NCBI GenBank assembly: GCA_016787415.1
Contig: JAEUUT010000169.1
Span: 1-56,929, forward strand
Direction of reading: 5' to 3'
DNA from: Saprospiraceae bacterium
GTDB taxonomy: Bacteria; Bacteroidota; Bacteroidia; Chitinophagales; Saprospiraceae
Length of the DNA stretch: 56,929 nucleotides
The position numbers and the translations under genes were made by a program. This document shows positions 43,747 through 52,388 of this stretch, in pieces (the stretch's first letter is position 1; each line of letters starts with the position of its first letter). The notes beneath the pieces were generated by a model. That model was not told the origin of the DNA and ran no database searches. It saw nothing but the letters and a program-made list of their open reading frames with translations.

Positions 43747-45123
43747 TTGCCGTTAATTAAATCGATTTCCGGTTTTCGTGGAACTATTGGGGGCCGTGCC
43801 GGCCAAAACCTCACCCCGGAAGACATCGTTACGAGTACTGCCGCATTTGGGCAGTGGATTATCCAAAAAACCGGCATCAGAAAAGTTGTGGTTGGCCGCG
43901 ACGGAAGGATTTCAGGCCCCATCGCCAGCGCCCTGGTGGTAAACACCCTGCAATCTCTCGGCATTTCTGTGGTCGACCTGGGACTGAGCACGACGCCTAC
44001 GGTGGAAATAGCCGTTCCGCTTGAAAATGCCGGCGGCGGTATCATTCTTACTGCCAGCCACAACCCAAAGGAATGGAATGCCCTGAAACTACTCAATCAC
44101 AAAGGTGAATTTATCAGTGCAGCCGATGGCGCAGAAGTGCTTGAACTGGCAACAAACGGAGAAATTGAATACGCTACAGTCGATAAACTCGGCGATTACC
44201 GGCAAGACGATACGTACATCCGCAAACACATCGACCAGATACTTGGCCTCGACCTGGTGGATATTGAATCGGTACGAGCCAAAAATTTCCGCGTGGTCGT
44301 AGACGCCGTCAATTCTACCGGCGCGCTGTGCGTACCTCCCCTGCTGGAAGCCTTGGGCTGTCAGGTTATCGTTATCAATGGCGAGGTAAATGGCCATTTT
44401 GCCCACAACCCCGAACCCTTGAAAGAACACCTGGGCCAGTTGTCGACAGAAGTTCGACTGCAAAAGGCCCATCTGGGCATTGCCGTCGATCCGGACGTAG
44501 ACCGCCTGGTGTTTATGTGTGAAGATGGCGAACTGTTTGGCGAAGAATATACCCTGGTAGCCGTGGCCGACTACGTGCTTTCCCGCAAAAAAGGAAACAC
44601 GGTAAGCAACCTCAGCAGCACCCGCGCCCTGCGCGACGTAACCCAGAAATATGGCGGTGAATACCATGCTGCCGCAGTTGGTGAGGTAAATGTGGTGGAA
44701 AAAATGAAGGAAGTGGGCGCCGTCATTGGCGGTGAAGGGAACGGCGGCGTAATTTTGCCCGAACTTCATTACGGCCGGGATGCGCTGGTCGGAATCGCGC
44801 TGTTTTTGACCCATTTATCGCAGGCAGGCAAACAAATTTCTACGCTCCGGAAAACCTACCCGGAATACCAGATGTCGAAAACCAAGTTCGACAAAACAGC
44901 CGATATTGACCTTGACAAAATCTTTATCGCGCTTCGTGAAAAATACCGCAACGAACAGATCAATACGGAAGATGGCTTAAAAATAGACTTCGAACAGGGC
45001 TGGGTTCACTTGCGCCCTTCCAACACAGAGCCGATTATCCGTGTTTATTCTGAAAGCAGTTCCATTGTCGTCGCAGAAAACCTGGCCAAAAAGATTATTC
45101 AGGACATCAACCAAATAAAATGA
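43747..45123 (+). CDS. glmM: Phosphoglucosamine mutase
   Basis: The 458-residue enzyme converts glucosamine 6-phosphate to glucosamine 1-phosphate for UDP-GlcNAc and cell-wall synthesis. Motifs: ISGFRGTIGG start, phospho-serine S104 in TASHNPKEWN, metal loop DPDVDRL, sugar loop GEGNGGVI and phosphate loop RPSNTEPIIRVY. The start codon is a TTG at 43747: family members begin just before LIKSISG, and no ATG is available near it. It overlaps the cysteine desulfurase gene by four bases (ATGA), so the two are translated together. Confidence 0.94.
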   Translation: MPLIKSISGFRGTIGGRAGQNLTPEDIVTSTAAFGQWIIQKTGIRKVVVGRDGRISGPIASALVVNTLQSLGISVVDLGLSTTPTVEIAVPLENAGGGIILTASHNPKEWNALKLLNHKGEFISAADGAEVLELATNGEIEYATVDKLGDYRQDDTYIRKHIDQILGLDLVDIESVRAKNFRVVVDAVNSTGALCVPPLLEALGCQVIVINGEVNGHFAHNPEPLKEHLGQLSTEVRLQKAHLGIAVDPDVDRLVFMCEDGELFGEEYTLVAVADYVLSRKKGNTVSNLSSTRALRDVTQKYGGEYHAAAVGEVNVVEKMKEVGAVIGGEGNGGVILPELHYGRDALVGIALFLTHLSQAGKQISTLRKTYPEYQMSKTKFDKTADIDLDKIFIALREKYRNEQINTEDGLKIDFEQGWVHLRPSNTEPIIRVYSESSSIVVAENLAKKIIQDINQIK

Positions 45124-46283
45124 GAGTCTATTTCGACAACGCCGCCACCACAGCCATTTCGGAAGAAGTTATAGACGCCATGTTGCCCGCATTGCGGCAG
45201 TTGTATGGCAACCCATCCTCCATTCATGCCGAAGGCCGCGCTGCACGTGCGGCCCTGGAAAGCGCCCGCAAAACCGTAGCGCAGTGTATCGGCGCTGGCA
45301 CAGGGGAGATTTTCTTTACCTCCGGCGGTACGGAAAGCAACAACATGGCCATCAAATGCGCCGTGCGCGACCTCGGTGTGCAACGCATTATCAGCAGCCC
45401 GACCGAACACCACTGCGGCACGCATGCCATTGAAACCGTACATAAAATAAAAGGTGTTGAAGTGGTGTGGCTTCCTGTGGACGAGCGTGGGCGAATCGAC
45501 TATCAGGCCCTGGAAACAGCACTGGCTCATTCCGACGGCAAAAAAACGCTGGTCTCGCTCATGCATGCCAACAATGAGGTGGGTACCATGACCGATATTG
45601 CCCGCGTGTCGGAACTGTGCCGTCAGTATGATGCCCTGTTTCACTCGGATACGGTGCAAACTGTGGGGCATTTCCCCGTCAATGTGCAGGAAATTCCAGT
45701 CAATTTTCTTTCCGGCGCCGCGCACAAGTTCCACGGCCCAAAAGGCGTTGGTTTTATTTATATCAACCCGAATTCGCCCATAAAACCTTTTATCGATGGC
45801 GGCGCTCAGGAACGCAACATGCGCGGCGGCACCGAAAATGTGTATGGCATCATTGGTATGGCCAAAGCGCTTGAACTGGCTTGCCATGAAATGAACACAC
45901 GCACGGAACACATTCTTGATATTCGCAACTACCTGAAAGACAGGCTGCTGGAAGAATTTGAAGATGTACATTTCAATGGCGACTGGGACGGCGCCAGCCT
46001 CTACACTGTATTGAATGTGTCATTTCCGCCTTCCCCAAAAAATGAAATCCTGCTGCTCAGCCTGGATATTGCCGGGGTGAGTTGCTCCGGTGGCAGCGCC
46101 TGCTCCAGCGGTTCGGAAAAAGGCAGCCACGTACTTGAAGCCATTGGCGCCGATCCTGGTCGGAAAAGCATTCGTTTCTCTTTTTCTCATTACAATACAA
46201 GGGAAGAAGTAGATTTTGTAGTTGAAAAACTGAAAAGTATTCTGCCGGAAATGGTGCGGGTTAATTTGTTTCCGGTAGCGTAA
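45120..46283 (+). CDS. Cysteine desulfurase (NifS/IscS family)
   Basis: The 387-residue PLP enzyme releases sulfur from cysteine as a persulfide for Fe-S clusters or thio-modification. Visible: YFDNAATT start, TSGGTESNN, the PLP lysine K203 in AAHKFHGPKG and the active-site cysteine region CSGGSACSSGS, where C328 is at the IscS position. It overlaps glmM by four bases. Whether it serves Fe-S clusters or tRNA cannot be told; no isc scaffold genes are adjacent. The gene is followed directly by a large palindrome. Confidence 0.94.
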   Translation: MRVYFDNAATTAISEEVIDAMLPALRQLYGNPSSIHAEGRAARAALESARKTVAQCIGAGTGEIFFTSGGTESNNMAIKCAVRDLGVQRIISSPTEHHCGTHAIETVHKIKGVEVVWLPVDERGRIDYQALETALAHSDGKKTLVSLMHANNEVGTMTDIARVSELCRQYDALFHSDTVQTVGHFPVNVQEIPVNFLSGAAHKFHGPKGVGFIYINPNSPIKPFIDGGAQERNMRGGTENVYGIIGMAKALELACHEMNTRTEHILDIRNYLKDRLLEEFEDVHFNGDWDGASLYTVLNVSFPPSPKNEILLLSLDIAGVSCSGGSACSSGSEKGSHVLEAIGADPGRKSIRFSFSHYNTREEVDFVVEKLKSILPEMVRVNLFPVA

Positions 46284-46290
46284 TTTTTTT

Positions 46291-46444
46291 CCCGTAGAGT
46301 AGTTTCCCGCAGATTTACGCAGAATACACGCAGAATTCGCAGAACGTAGAGTACACGATGTTATTATAGATGTTATATGTGTACTCTACGTTCTGCGAAT
46401 TCTGCGTGTATTCTGCGTAAATCTGCGGGAAATTACTCTACGGG
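46291..46444. repeat. 66-nt inverted repeat with GTAGAGTACAC inner box
   Basis: Arms 46291-46356 and 46379-46444 are 66 nt long with one mismatch and a 22-nt loop. The outer part (CCCGTAGAGTAGTTTCCCGC) and the inner GTAGAGTACAC agree with the element at 37816. Four CGCAGA words are spaced 10, 11 and 9 nt. A further copy of the outer box, inverted (AAATTACTCTACAGG), lies just outside the right arm at 46445-46459. It begins eight bases after the end of the cysteine desulfurase gene. Confidence 0.95.
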
Positions 46445-46543
46445 AAATTACTCTACAGGATTATCTATCTTTCCCTCGCGTATTTCATCCCCGAAAATCC
46501 CCGGTTTATCGGAATTGCTTTCACGGTCAGGCCAAAGCACCCC

Positions 46544-46551
46544 TATGTTTG
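46544..46551 (+). promoter_or_regulatory. Bacteroidota-type promoter box for the TonB-dependent receptor gene
   Basis: TATGTTTG fits TAnnTTTG and lies 24 nt before the ATG at 46576. Confidence 0.6.
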
Positions 46552-46575
46552 CTGCGTCAATCAATCGTAGCCAAC

Positions 46576-48750
46576 ATGAAGCACCTGCTTTTAGTACTCC
46601 CTCTTGTTTTTATTTTATTGAATCAGTCCCTGGGTCAGACCGTCATTAGCGGAAAAGTGACCGATAGAAAAGGAGAACCGTTGCTCGGAGCCAGTATCGC
46701 CATCAAAGGAAGTTATGACGGCGCAACTTCCGATTCACTCGGGCATTTTTCATTCCGCACCCGCAAAAAAGACTCCGTCACCATTTCTGCCTCCTACCTG
46801 GGCTATGAGCCTGAATTTCAAATACTTGTATTGAAAGGCGGCACGCTGGAACTGCACTTCAAACTGAAAGACGCATTCAACGAACTCAATGCAGTGACCA
46901 TCACAGCGGGAATTTTTGAAGCATCTGATAGCAAACGTATGGTCATGCTCCGCCCGCTCGACATTGTCACGACAGCCAGCGGGAACGCCGATATTACAGC
47001 CGTCATGCAATTGCTCCCTGGCTCCAATCGTGTTGGCGAGCAGGAAGGACTCTTTGTACGTGGCGGCGCTGCATACGAAACCAAAACCGTCATCGACGGG
47101 ATGATCGTACAAAATCCCTTTTTCAGCAGTACGCCAGATGTGCCACAACGCGGCAGGTTCACACCTTTTATGTTCAAAGGCATGGCTTTCAGCACGGGTG
47201 GCTACTCGGCACAATACGGGCAGGCGCTGTCGTCTGTTTTACTGCTCGATACACAGGATAAGGTTTCTGACCAGAGCAGTACCAACGTCGTGGCCCACCT
47301 GGCTGGTGTCGGCGTAGGTTATACACACAAGGGCGCCATCACCGGACAATTGTACTATTCCAATCTTGCGCCGTTTTTGAAATTGGTCAAAACCAATATC
47401 GACTTCGTAACGCCTCCACAAGGCGCCGGCGGATCGCTCACGTTGAATGAAAACCTGAGTAAAAATTCCGTCCTGAAAATGTACGTCACCTACAGCGACG
47501 GCGGCAATACCCTTGGGTTGCCGAATTACGATGACGGCGGTAAAATCTATCAGTTTAAACTTCGAAACCGCAACCTTTTTACCAACAACACCTACAAAGT
47601 GTTTTTTGATGAAGGCAAATGGATCTGGCAATCCGGGTTTTCCTACAGCAATAATATCGACGACATCAACATCGGTACCACCCCGGGCGACCGCCGGGAT
47701 GAGCGTTCTCAGGTGCGCAGTGTGCTGAAACGATTGTGGGGAAAAAATCAGGAGAACTCCGTGTTGGCAGGTGTGGAATACCACAATATCCTCAATTCCA
47801 ACCTTTTTGGCGGCTACAAAGCCAGTCTGGAAGAGAATTACTCGACGGCTTTTGCGGAAACGGAGTTTTACCTGCTGACCAAACTGGCCTTGCGCGTGGG
47901 CTTGCGCGGCGAGTACACAAGCATCCTGGATCGCTACAATGCATCGCCCCGTTTTTCGGCAGCCTATAAAACCAGCCAATACAGCCAGGTATCATTTGCC
48001 ATGGGGCAGTTTTACCAGACTCCGGAAAAAAACTACCTGTACACCAACCGCAGCCTAGGCTATGAACTGGCCAATCACTTTATCCTGAATTACCAATGGT
48101 CGAAAAGCGACCGCACTTTTCGGGTGGAGGCATTTGACAAGGAGTATAAAAACCTCGTGCGGGAATACCAGACCACGTTTGACCCCAACCCATACCGTTT
48201 TCCAACGGGCGCTACAGACAACTCCGGCTTTGGCAACGCCTATGGATTCGACGTGTTTTTCCGGGACAAAAAAACGGTTCGGCTCGCCGATTTTTGGGTT
48301 ACCTACTCTTACCTGAATACGCGCCGTTTGTTTCAAAACTACCCTGTGGAGGCGATGCCGATATTCTCGACAACGCATAATTTCAGCGTGGTGTACAAGC
48401 AGTTTATCCCCAAAATTTCATCCAATGTAGGGATTACGTACACTTACACGTCGGGGCGGCCTTACTACGACGCAGCCAACCCGGTTTTCCTGGGTGATCG
48501 AACCAAATCATTTCAAAATGTCAGTATTGCTGCCAGTCATATCCGAAATATCAAAGGCAGTTGGCTGGTATTTTTCATGACGCTCGACAATGTGCTCGGG
48601 CGCAAAAACGAATTCGGGTTCCGGTACTCGTCTGACGGACAATCGCGTTTTCCGGTCATTCCTGTCACCTACCGCACGCTGTTCTTTGGTGTCAGCATGA
48701 ATATTTCAAGGCACGCCGACGTACCCAAAGAATCCAAACTCGACCTTTAA
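46576..48750 (+). CDS. TonB-dependent receptor with carboxypeptidase-like regulatory domain
   Basis: The 724-residue protein has a signal peptide (MKHLLLVLPLVFILLNQSLG, then Q), a CarboxypepD_reg-like sandwich (about 22-100; VISGKVTDRKGEPLLGASIAIKG, SDSLGHFSFRTRKKDS, YLGYEPEF), a plug domain (about 120-215; TVIDGMIVQNPFF, GGYSAQYGQALSSVLLLDT) and a beta-barrel to the end. It takes up a large ligand across the outer membrane using TonB energy. No SusD partner is present, so it is not a canonical SusC. It heads a run of co-directional genes with a sensor kinase pair, which suggests that its expression or ligand is linked to envelope sensing. Confidence 0.93.
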   Translation: MKHLLLVLPLVFILLNQSLGQTVISGKVTDRKGEPLLGASIAIKGSYDGATSDSLGHFSFRTRKKDSVTISASYLGYEPEFQILVLKGGTLELHFKLKDAFNELNAVTITAGIFEASDSKRMVMLRPLDIVTTASGNADITAVMQLLPGSNRVGEQEGLFVRGGAAYETKTVIDGMIVQNPFFSSTPDVPQRGRFTPFMFKGMAFSTGGYSAQYGQALSSVLLLDTQDKVSDQSSTNVVAHLAGVGVGYTHKGAITGQLYYSNLAPFLKLVKTNIDFVTPPQGAGGSLTLNENLSKNSVLKMYVTYSDGGNTLGLPNYDDGGKIYQFKLRNRNLFTNNTYKVFFDEGKWIWQSGFSYSNNIDDINIGTTPGDRRDERSQVRSVLKRLWGKNQENSVLAGVEYHNILNSNLFGGYKASLEENYSTAFAETEFYLLTKLALRVGLRGEYTSILDRYNASPRFSAAYKTSQYSQVSFAMGQFYQTPEKNYLYTNRSLGYELANHFILNYQWSKSDRTFRVEAFDKEYKNLVREYQTTFDPNPYRFPTGATDNSGFGNAYGFDVFFRDKKTVRLADFWVTYSYLNTRRLFQNYPVEAMPIFSTTHNFSVVYKQFIPKISSNVGITYTYTSGRPYYDAANPVFLGDRTKSFQNVSIAASHIRNIKGSWLVFFMTLDNVLGRKNEFGFRYSSDGQSRFPVIPVTYRTLFFGVSMNISRHADVPKESKLDL

Positions 48751-48760
48751 CCTACACACC

Positions 48761-48802
48761 ACTCACTACTCACCACTCACTACTCACCACTCACCACTCA
48801 AC
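48761..48802. repeat. Heptanucleotide tandem repeat ACTCACY, six copies
   Basis: Six units of seven bases (ACTCACT, ACTCACC, ACTCACT, ACTCACC, ACTCACC, ACTCAAC) run directly up to one base before the ATG at 48804. There is no inverted partner. The repeat occupies the place of a ribosome-binding site and lies in the 53-nt space after the TonB receptor gene. Confidence 0.9.
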
Positions 48803-48803
48803 T

Positions 48804-49481
48804 ATGAAACGCTTGCTCATGTATTTCCTCTTCGGAGCGCTCAACTATGGTATCATTTCGGCACAAAGTGCTGATAGTCAAGCGCCTGCCAGCACGCAGA
48901 AACCTGAATTTGTAGAGGCTATGACCGATGTGGTAGCCGACATTCAGGGCGCCGAGTTTGGCGAAGACCTCCAACCTTATGCCAATACCCTCGAACGCAT
49001 CGCAGCCGCAGAACCCAAAGAATGGCTGCCTGCCTACTGGGGCTCATTCTGCTACATGATAAAATCATTTACCGAGCCCGTAGTAGAGAAAAAAGACCAG
49101 TACCTCGAAAATGCTGAAAAATTAGTGGCTACTGCGGATGCGCTCAACCCAAACAACGACGAGATAGAAGTGCTCAAAGCCAATATCGCATCGGCACGCA
49201 TGGCCGTAGACCCGATGAACCGCTGGCAAAAATATGTGCCCATTTCCAGTGCAGCCATTGCCAAAGCCAAGTCGATCAATCCGCTCAATCCGCGCATTGC
49301 CTTGCACGAAGCCCAGGGCGTGTTTTATACGCCGGAAGCATACGGCGGTGGTAAAGCCAAAGCGCTGCCCATGATAAAAGGCGCTATTGAATTGTACAAA
49401 GCATTCAAGCCAACATCGCCTATGATGCCCAATTGGGGCCTCGACGCAGCCGAATACATGTTGGGCGAAGCACAGAAATAA
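48804..49481 (+). CDS. Exported TPR-like protein, function unknown
   Basis: The 225-residue protein has a signal peptide (MKRLLMYFLFGALNYGIISA, then Q) followed by all-helical sequence with TPR-like spacing (AEPKEWLPAYWGSFCYMIKSF, AEKLVATADALNPNNDEIEVLKANIASARMA, AKAKSINPLNPRIALHEAQGVFYTPEAYGGGKAKALPMI). It is probably a periplasmic protein-interaction domain. It sits one base before the kinase gene and after the TonB receptor, so it is likely part of the same operon and may be linked to the sensing of that receptor. Family not named. Confidence 0.8.
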   Translation: MKRLLMYFLFGALNYGIISAQSADSQAPASTQKPEFVEAMTDVVADIQGAEFGEDLQPYANTLERIAAAEPKEWLPAYWGSFCYMIKSFTEPVVEKKDQYLENAEKLVATADALNPNNDEIEVLKANIASARMAVDPMNRWQKYVPISSAAIAKAKSINPLNPRIALHEAQGVFYTPEAYGGGKAKALPMIKGAIELYKAFKPTSPMMPNWGLDAAEYMLGEAQK

Positions 49482-49482
49482 T

Positions 49483-51567
49483 ATGCTGGAGCCCGCAATC
49501 ATAAAGACATGGCCGGTCGAAGGTATTTCGCGCATCGAAACGGAAGCATTATTTGGAAATGTGTACGTTGCCGGGCATGAAAGCAGCAAGATCAGGGTGG
49601 AAATTTCAGTCAGGAATTTCGGCTGGCCAGTCCTTTTTACCGCCCGCAATGCGCATTCGATCCTGAAAGATTACGAATTGCACCTGGAACAGCAGGATGA
49701 TGTTTTACACATCAAATCCAGCCTGAAGGGCCATGTGATCAACTGGCTTCGCTTTGCAGGGCTCCGATTCCGAATATTGCTGCCCATGCACAAACCGGTA
49801 CAGACCTCCCTTCGCCTGGAGGCCGGCAACATTCGCCTCAACGACTGCGAAGGCAGGTTTTATGCCAGCACCGGCGCAGGCACGCTGCGCTTTGAACGTG
49901 TAGTGGGGGAAGTAGAAGGCAAAACCGCAGCAGGTACCGTGGAAATTGGTCATTGCAGGGGCAATATTTCTGCTCAGACTTCGGCAGGCACCATTGAAGT
50001 CAGCGACTGTGAAGGCACTATGTCGTTTTCCACGTCCGCAGGTACTATTGAAATGGAACGCCTCATAGGAAATGTGTACGCCACCTCTGCCGCAGGAACA
50101 GTGGAAGCCAACGACATCGACGGTGTATTAAAAGTTCATACCTCTGCCGGCACCATTGAAGTCAGCGGCATGAACGGCAGCCTGGGCGCCAGTACCAATA
50201 TCGGAACCATAGAAGTCGAGGTGCTGGCGCTGGGCGATTTCCTGCACCTGGAAACGCAGGCTGGAAATATTGACGTGAAGATGCCTTTCGACAAGGGCGC
50301 CGACCTGACGATAACCGGATATACGGTACGCACTCCTCAACTCGATCAATTCGAAGGAATCCGGGAGCGCGACAGGATAGAAGGCGCCCTACACGGCGGT
50401 GGCATACCGGTTCAAATCAGGGCGCACGCGGGCAATGTAAAAATCGGACAGGGCAGGCTGAATGCATTTTCCTCTATCAACAAGTCTATCAAGGAAAACC
50501 AGTTCACACTGCCGCTCAATTTTTTCCAGTGGAATCTTCGGGGTTTTCTGCTTTCCCTGATTATCTGCATAACCCTCACGTATGGGGTGAATTCGATTTT
50601 TTATTTCAGTATCGAACTCTCCAACGGGAATGTTCTGAGTGGCATTTACATCGGTATTGTGCTGGGAAATCTGGTGAATGCCTTGATCGTTTTGTTGATT
50701 GTAGCCATGTTTACCAGGTATTTTGTGCCAAAAATCAAACGAAACTGGGTGAAATATGCGCTGCTGAATATGTTCTCGCTATTCGGCTCTATCGTTGCAC
50801 AAATCATTCTAGTCATATGCTACTGGCAATATGCAAACATCCCGGAAAACACAGAAGACTCGCTGAACATGGCATATTTGTACTTGTTCATTCCGTGTAT
50901 CGTTGCCTCGATTTATTTCTTTTTCTGGCAACGTTCGCAACAAATTACCCGGAAAATTTCCGAGCAGGAATACCAATTGGTCAGCCTTGAAAAACTGAAA
51001 ACACGCGCCGAACTCGACGCCCTGCAAGCCCGCATCAATCCGCACTTTTTGTACAATGCGCTCAACAGCATTGCAGGTCTGGTACACGAAGACGCCGACA
51101 AGGCAGAAAGAATGACCTTGCTGCTGTCGAAATTGTTTCGTTTTACGATCGGCATTAAAGACCAGCATTTTAACACCCTGGAGCACGAACTGGACATTGT
51201 GCGCACTTATCTCGACATAGAACAGGTGCGGTTCGGGCCACGGCTCACCTATCTTTTACAGGTGGAAGAAGGGCTTTCGCAGGTAAAAATTCCGGTTTTT
51301 CTGTTGCAGCCTATTGTCGAAAATGCCATCAAACACGGCATCTCCAAAATTTCAGGAGAAGGCCGCATAGAAGTACATATTGCTCGCCAGAACGATCATC
51401 TGATACTGCGCATTCACGACAACGGACCGCCATTTTCGGAAAATTTCTTTACCGGTTACGGGCTTCAAAGTATTCAGGACAAACTGCAATTACTGTACGA
51501 CCATCGGGCAAGTTTCGATATTCAAAACAATGATTACAAACAAGTTATCATAGAATTGCCATGCTGA
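49483..51567 (+). CDS. DUF4097-membrane-histidine kinase fusion (LytS/YehU-type kinase)
   Basis: The 694-residue protein begins without a signal peptide. Residues 1-330 form a DUF4097-like beta-solenoid with repeated SAGTIEVSDCEG and SAGTIEMERLIG type turns. Four membrane helices follow (about 350-372, 384-410, 421-445, 462-482). The last part is a PF06580-type histidine kinase (about 500-694) with the phospho-acceptor motif INPHFLYNALNSI (H521), and NAIKHGI and DNGPPF of the ATPase domain. With an even number of helices and the kinase inside, the DUF4097 part should also be cytoplasmic. DUF4097 is usually exported, so this is odd. Its regulator overlaps the end by seven bases. Confidence 0.93.
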   Translation: MLEPAIIKTWPVEGISRIETEALFGNVYVAGHESSKIRVEISVRNFGWPVLFTARNAHSILKDYELHLEQQDDVLHIKSSLKGHVINWLRFAGLRFRILLPMHKPVQTSLRLEAGNIRLNDCEGRFYASTGAGTLRFERVVGEVEGKTAAGTVEIGHCRGNISAQTSAGTIEVSDCEGTMSFSTSAGTIEMERLIGNVYATSAAGTVEANDIDGVLKVHTSAGTIEVSGMNGSLGASTNIGTIEVEVLALGDFLHLETQAGNIDVKMPFDKGADLTITGYTVRTPQLDQFEGIRERDRIEGALHGGGIPVQIRAHAGNVKIGQGRLNAFSSINKSIKENQFTLPLNFFQWNLRGFLLSLIICITLTYGVNSIFYFSIELSNGNVLSGIYIGIVLGNLVNALIVLLIVAMFTRYFVPKIKRNWVKYALLNMFSLFGSIVAQIILVICYWQYANIPENTEDSLNMAYLYLFIPCIVASIYFFFWQRSQQITRKISEQEYQLVSLEKLKTRAELDALQARINPHFLYNALNSIAGLVHEDADKAERMTLLLSKLFRFTIGIKDQHFNTLEHELDIVRTYLDIEQVRFGPRLTYLLQVEEGLSQVKIPVFLLQPIVENAIKHGISKISGEGRIEVHIARQNDHLILRIHDNGPPFSENFFTGYGLQSIQDKLQLLYDHRASFDIQNNDYKQVIIELPC

Positions 51568-52319
51568 AAACCATCCTTGTTGACGATGAGCCGCTGGCTG
51601 TTAGCAGGTTGAAACGTTTGTTGCAACCCTATCAGGACGACTTTGAAGTCATTGCAGAAGCAGGCAATGGCCTCGACGGTCTGGAATTGATCAAAAACCT
51701 GCAACCTGACCTGATTTTTCTGGATATTGAAATGCCTGTGCTATCGGGTTTTGAAATGCTTGCGCAACTGGAACAAATGCCTTTGGTGGTATTCGTAACG
51801 GCCTTCGATCAGTATGCGATCCGCGCATTTGAAGAAAACTCGATCGACTATTTGCTCAAACCCGTGGAAGCGGAAAGGCTGGAAAAAACGGTGGAAAAAA
51901 TCCGCAAATTCAACAGCAGGCCGGCAGATGGGCTTTTTAATGCCAACCTGATGCAGGTGCTTGAGCGACTGAAACCGAAAAAAGACATCCATTCCATTTC
52001 GGTAAAGGTGGGAGAACGCTTCATTTTTATTCCGCTGGCGGAAATCAGTCACTTTGAGGCAGAAGACAAATACGTGTTCCTTCGCACAATGGAAGGCAAA
52101 CAGCATCTGACGAATTATACGATTGCGGTGCTGGAAGAAAAACTGCCTGATTTTTTTGTCCGAATAAGTCGCTCCATCATTGTTAACTCCATGATTATCA
52201 AAGAAATACAGCGCGAATTTAACGGCCGTTTCCTGGTTGTAATGAAAGATATAAAAGCGACACGGCTAAAAACAGGCAGTTCGTATGCCGAGCAAGTAAA
52301 ACGCCTCATGGAAATATAA
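51561..52319 (+). CDS. LytTR-family response regulator
   Basis: The 252-residue protein has a receiver domain (VDDE acidic pair, D55 in LIFLDIEMP, T in VFVTAFD, K in YLLKPVE) and a C-terminal LytTR DNA-binding domain (ISHFEAEDKYVFLRTMEGKQHL, FVRISRSIIVNSMIIKEIQREF). It overlaps the kinase gene by seven bases and is its obvious partner. Kinase and regulator are of the LytS/LytR class; targets are unknown. Confidence 0.95.
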   Translation: MLKTILVDDEPLAVSRLKRLLQPYQDDFEVIAEAGNGLDGLELIKNLQPDLIFLDIEMPVLSGFEMLAQLEQMPLVVFVTAFDQYAIRAFEENSIDYLLKPVEAERLEKTVEKIRKFNSRPADGLFNANLMQVLERLKPKKDIHSISVKVGERFIFIPLAEISHFEAEDKYVFLRTMEGKQHLTNYTIAVLEEKLPDFFVRISRSIIVNSMIIKEIQREFNGRFLVVMKDIKATRLKTGSSYAEQVKRLMEI

Positions 52320-52376
52320 CCCGCATTCAGGCCGCATCGCACATACATGAAACGTTTTGGGTACAACTTTTTACCC

Positions 52377-52384
52377 TAAATTTG
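52377..52384 (+). promoter_or_regulatory. Promoter-like box before the small exported protein gene
   Basis: TAAATTTG fits TAnnTTTG but ends only four bases before the ATG at 52389. If used, the start codon would lie in the transcription start region and a leaderless mRNA would result. A hairpin GGGTAC/TTACCC-like repeat lies just before it (52359-52376). Confidence 0.4.
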
Positions 52385-52388
52385 GCGC

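Noticed and set aside
47239..47979. Minus-strand open frame opposite the TonB-dependent receptor
   Set aside because: Shadow of the barrel-coding region with no start signal or domain.
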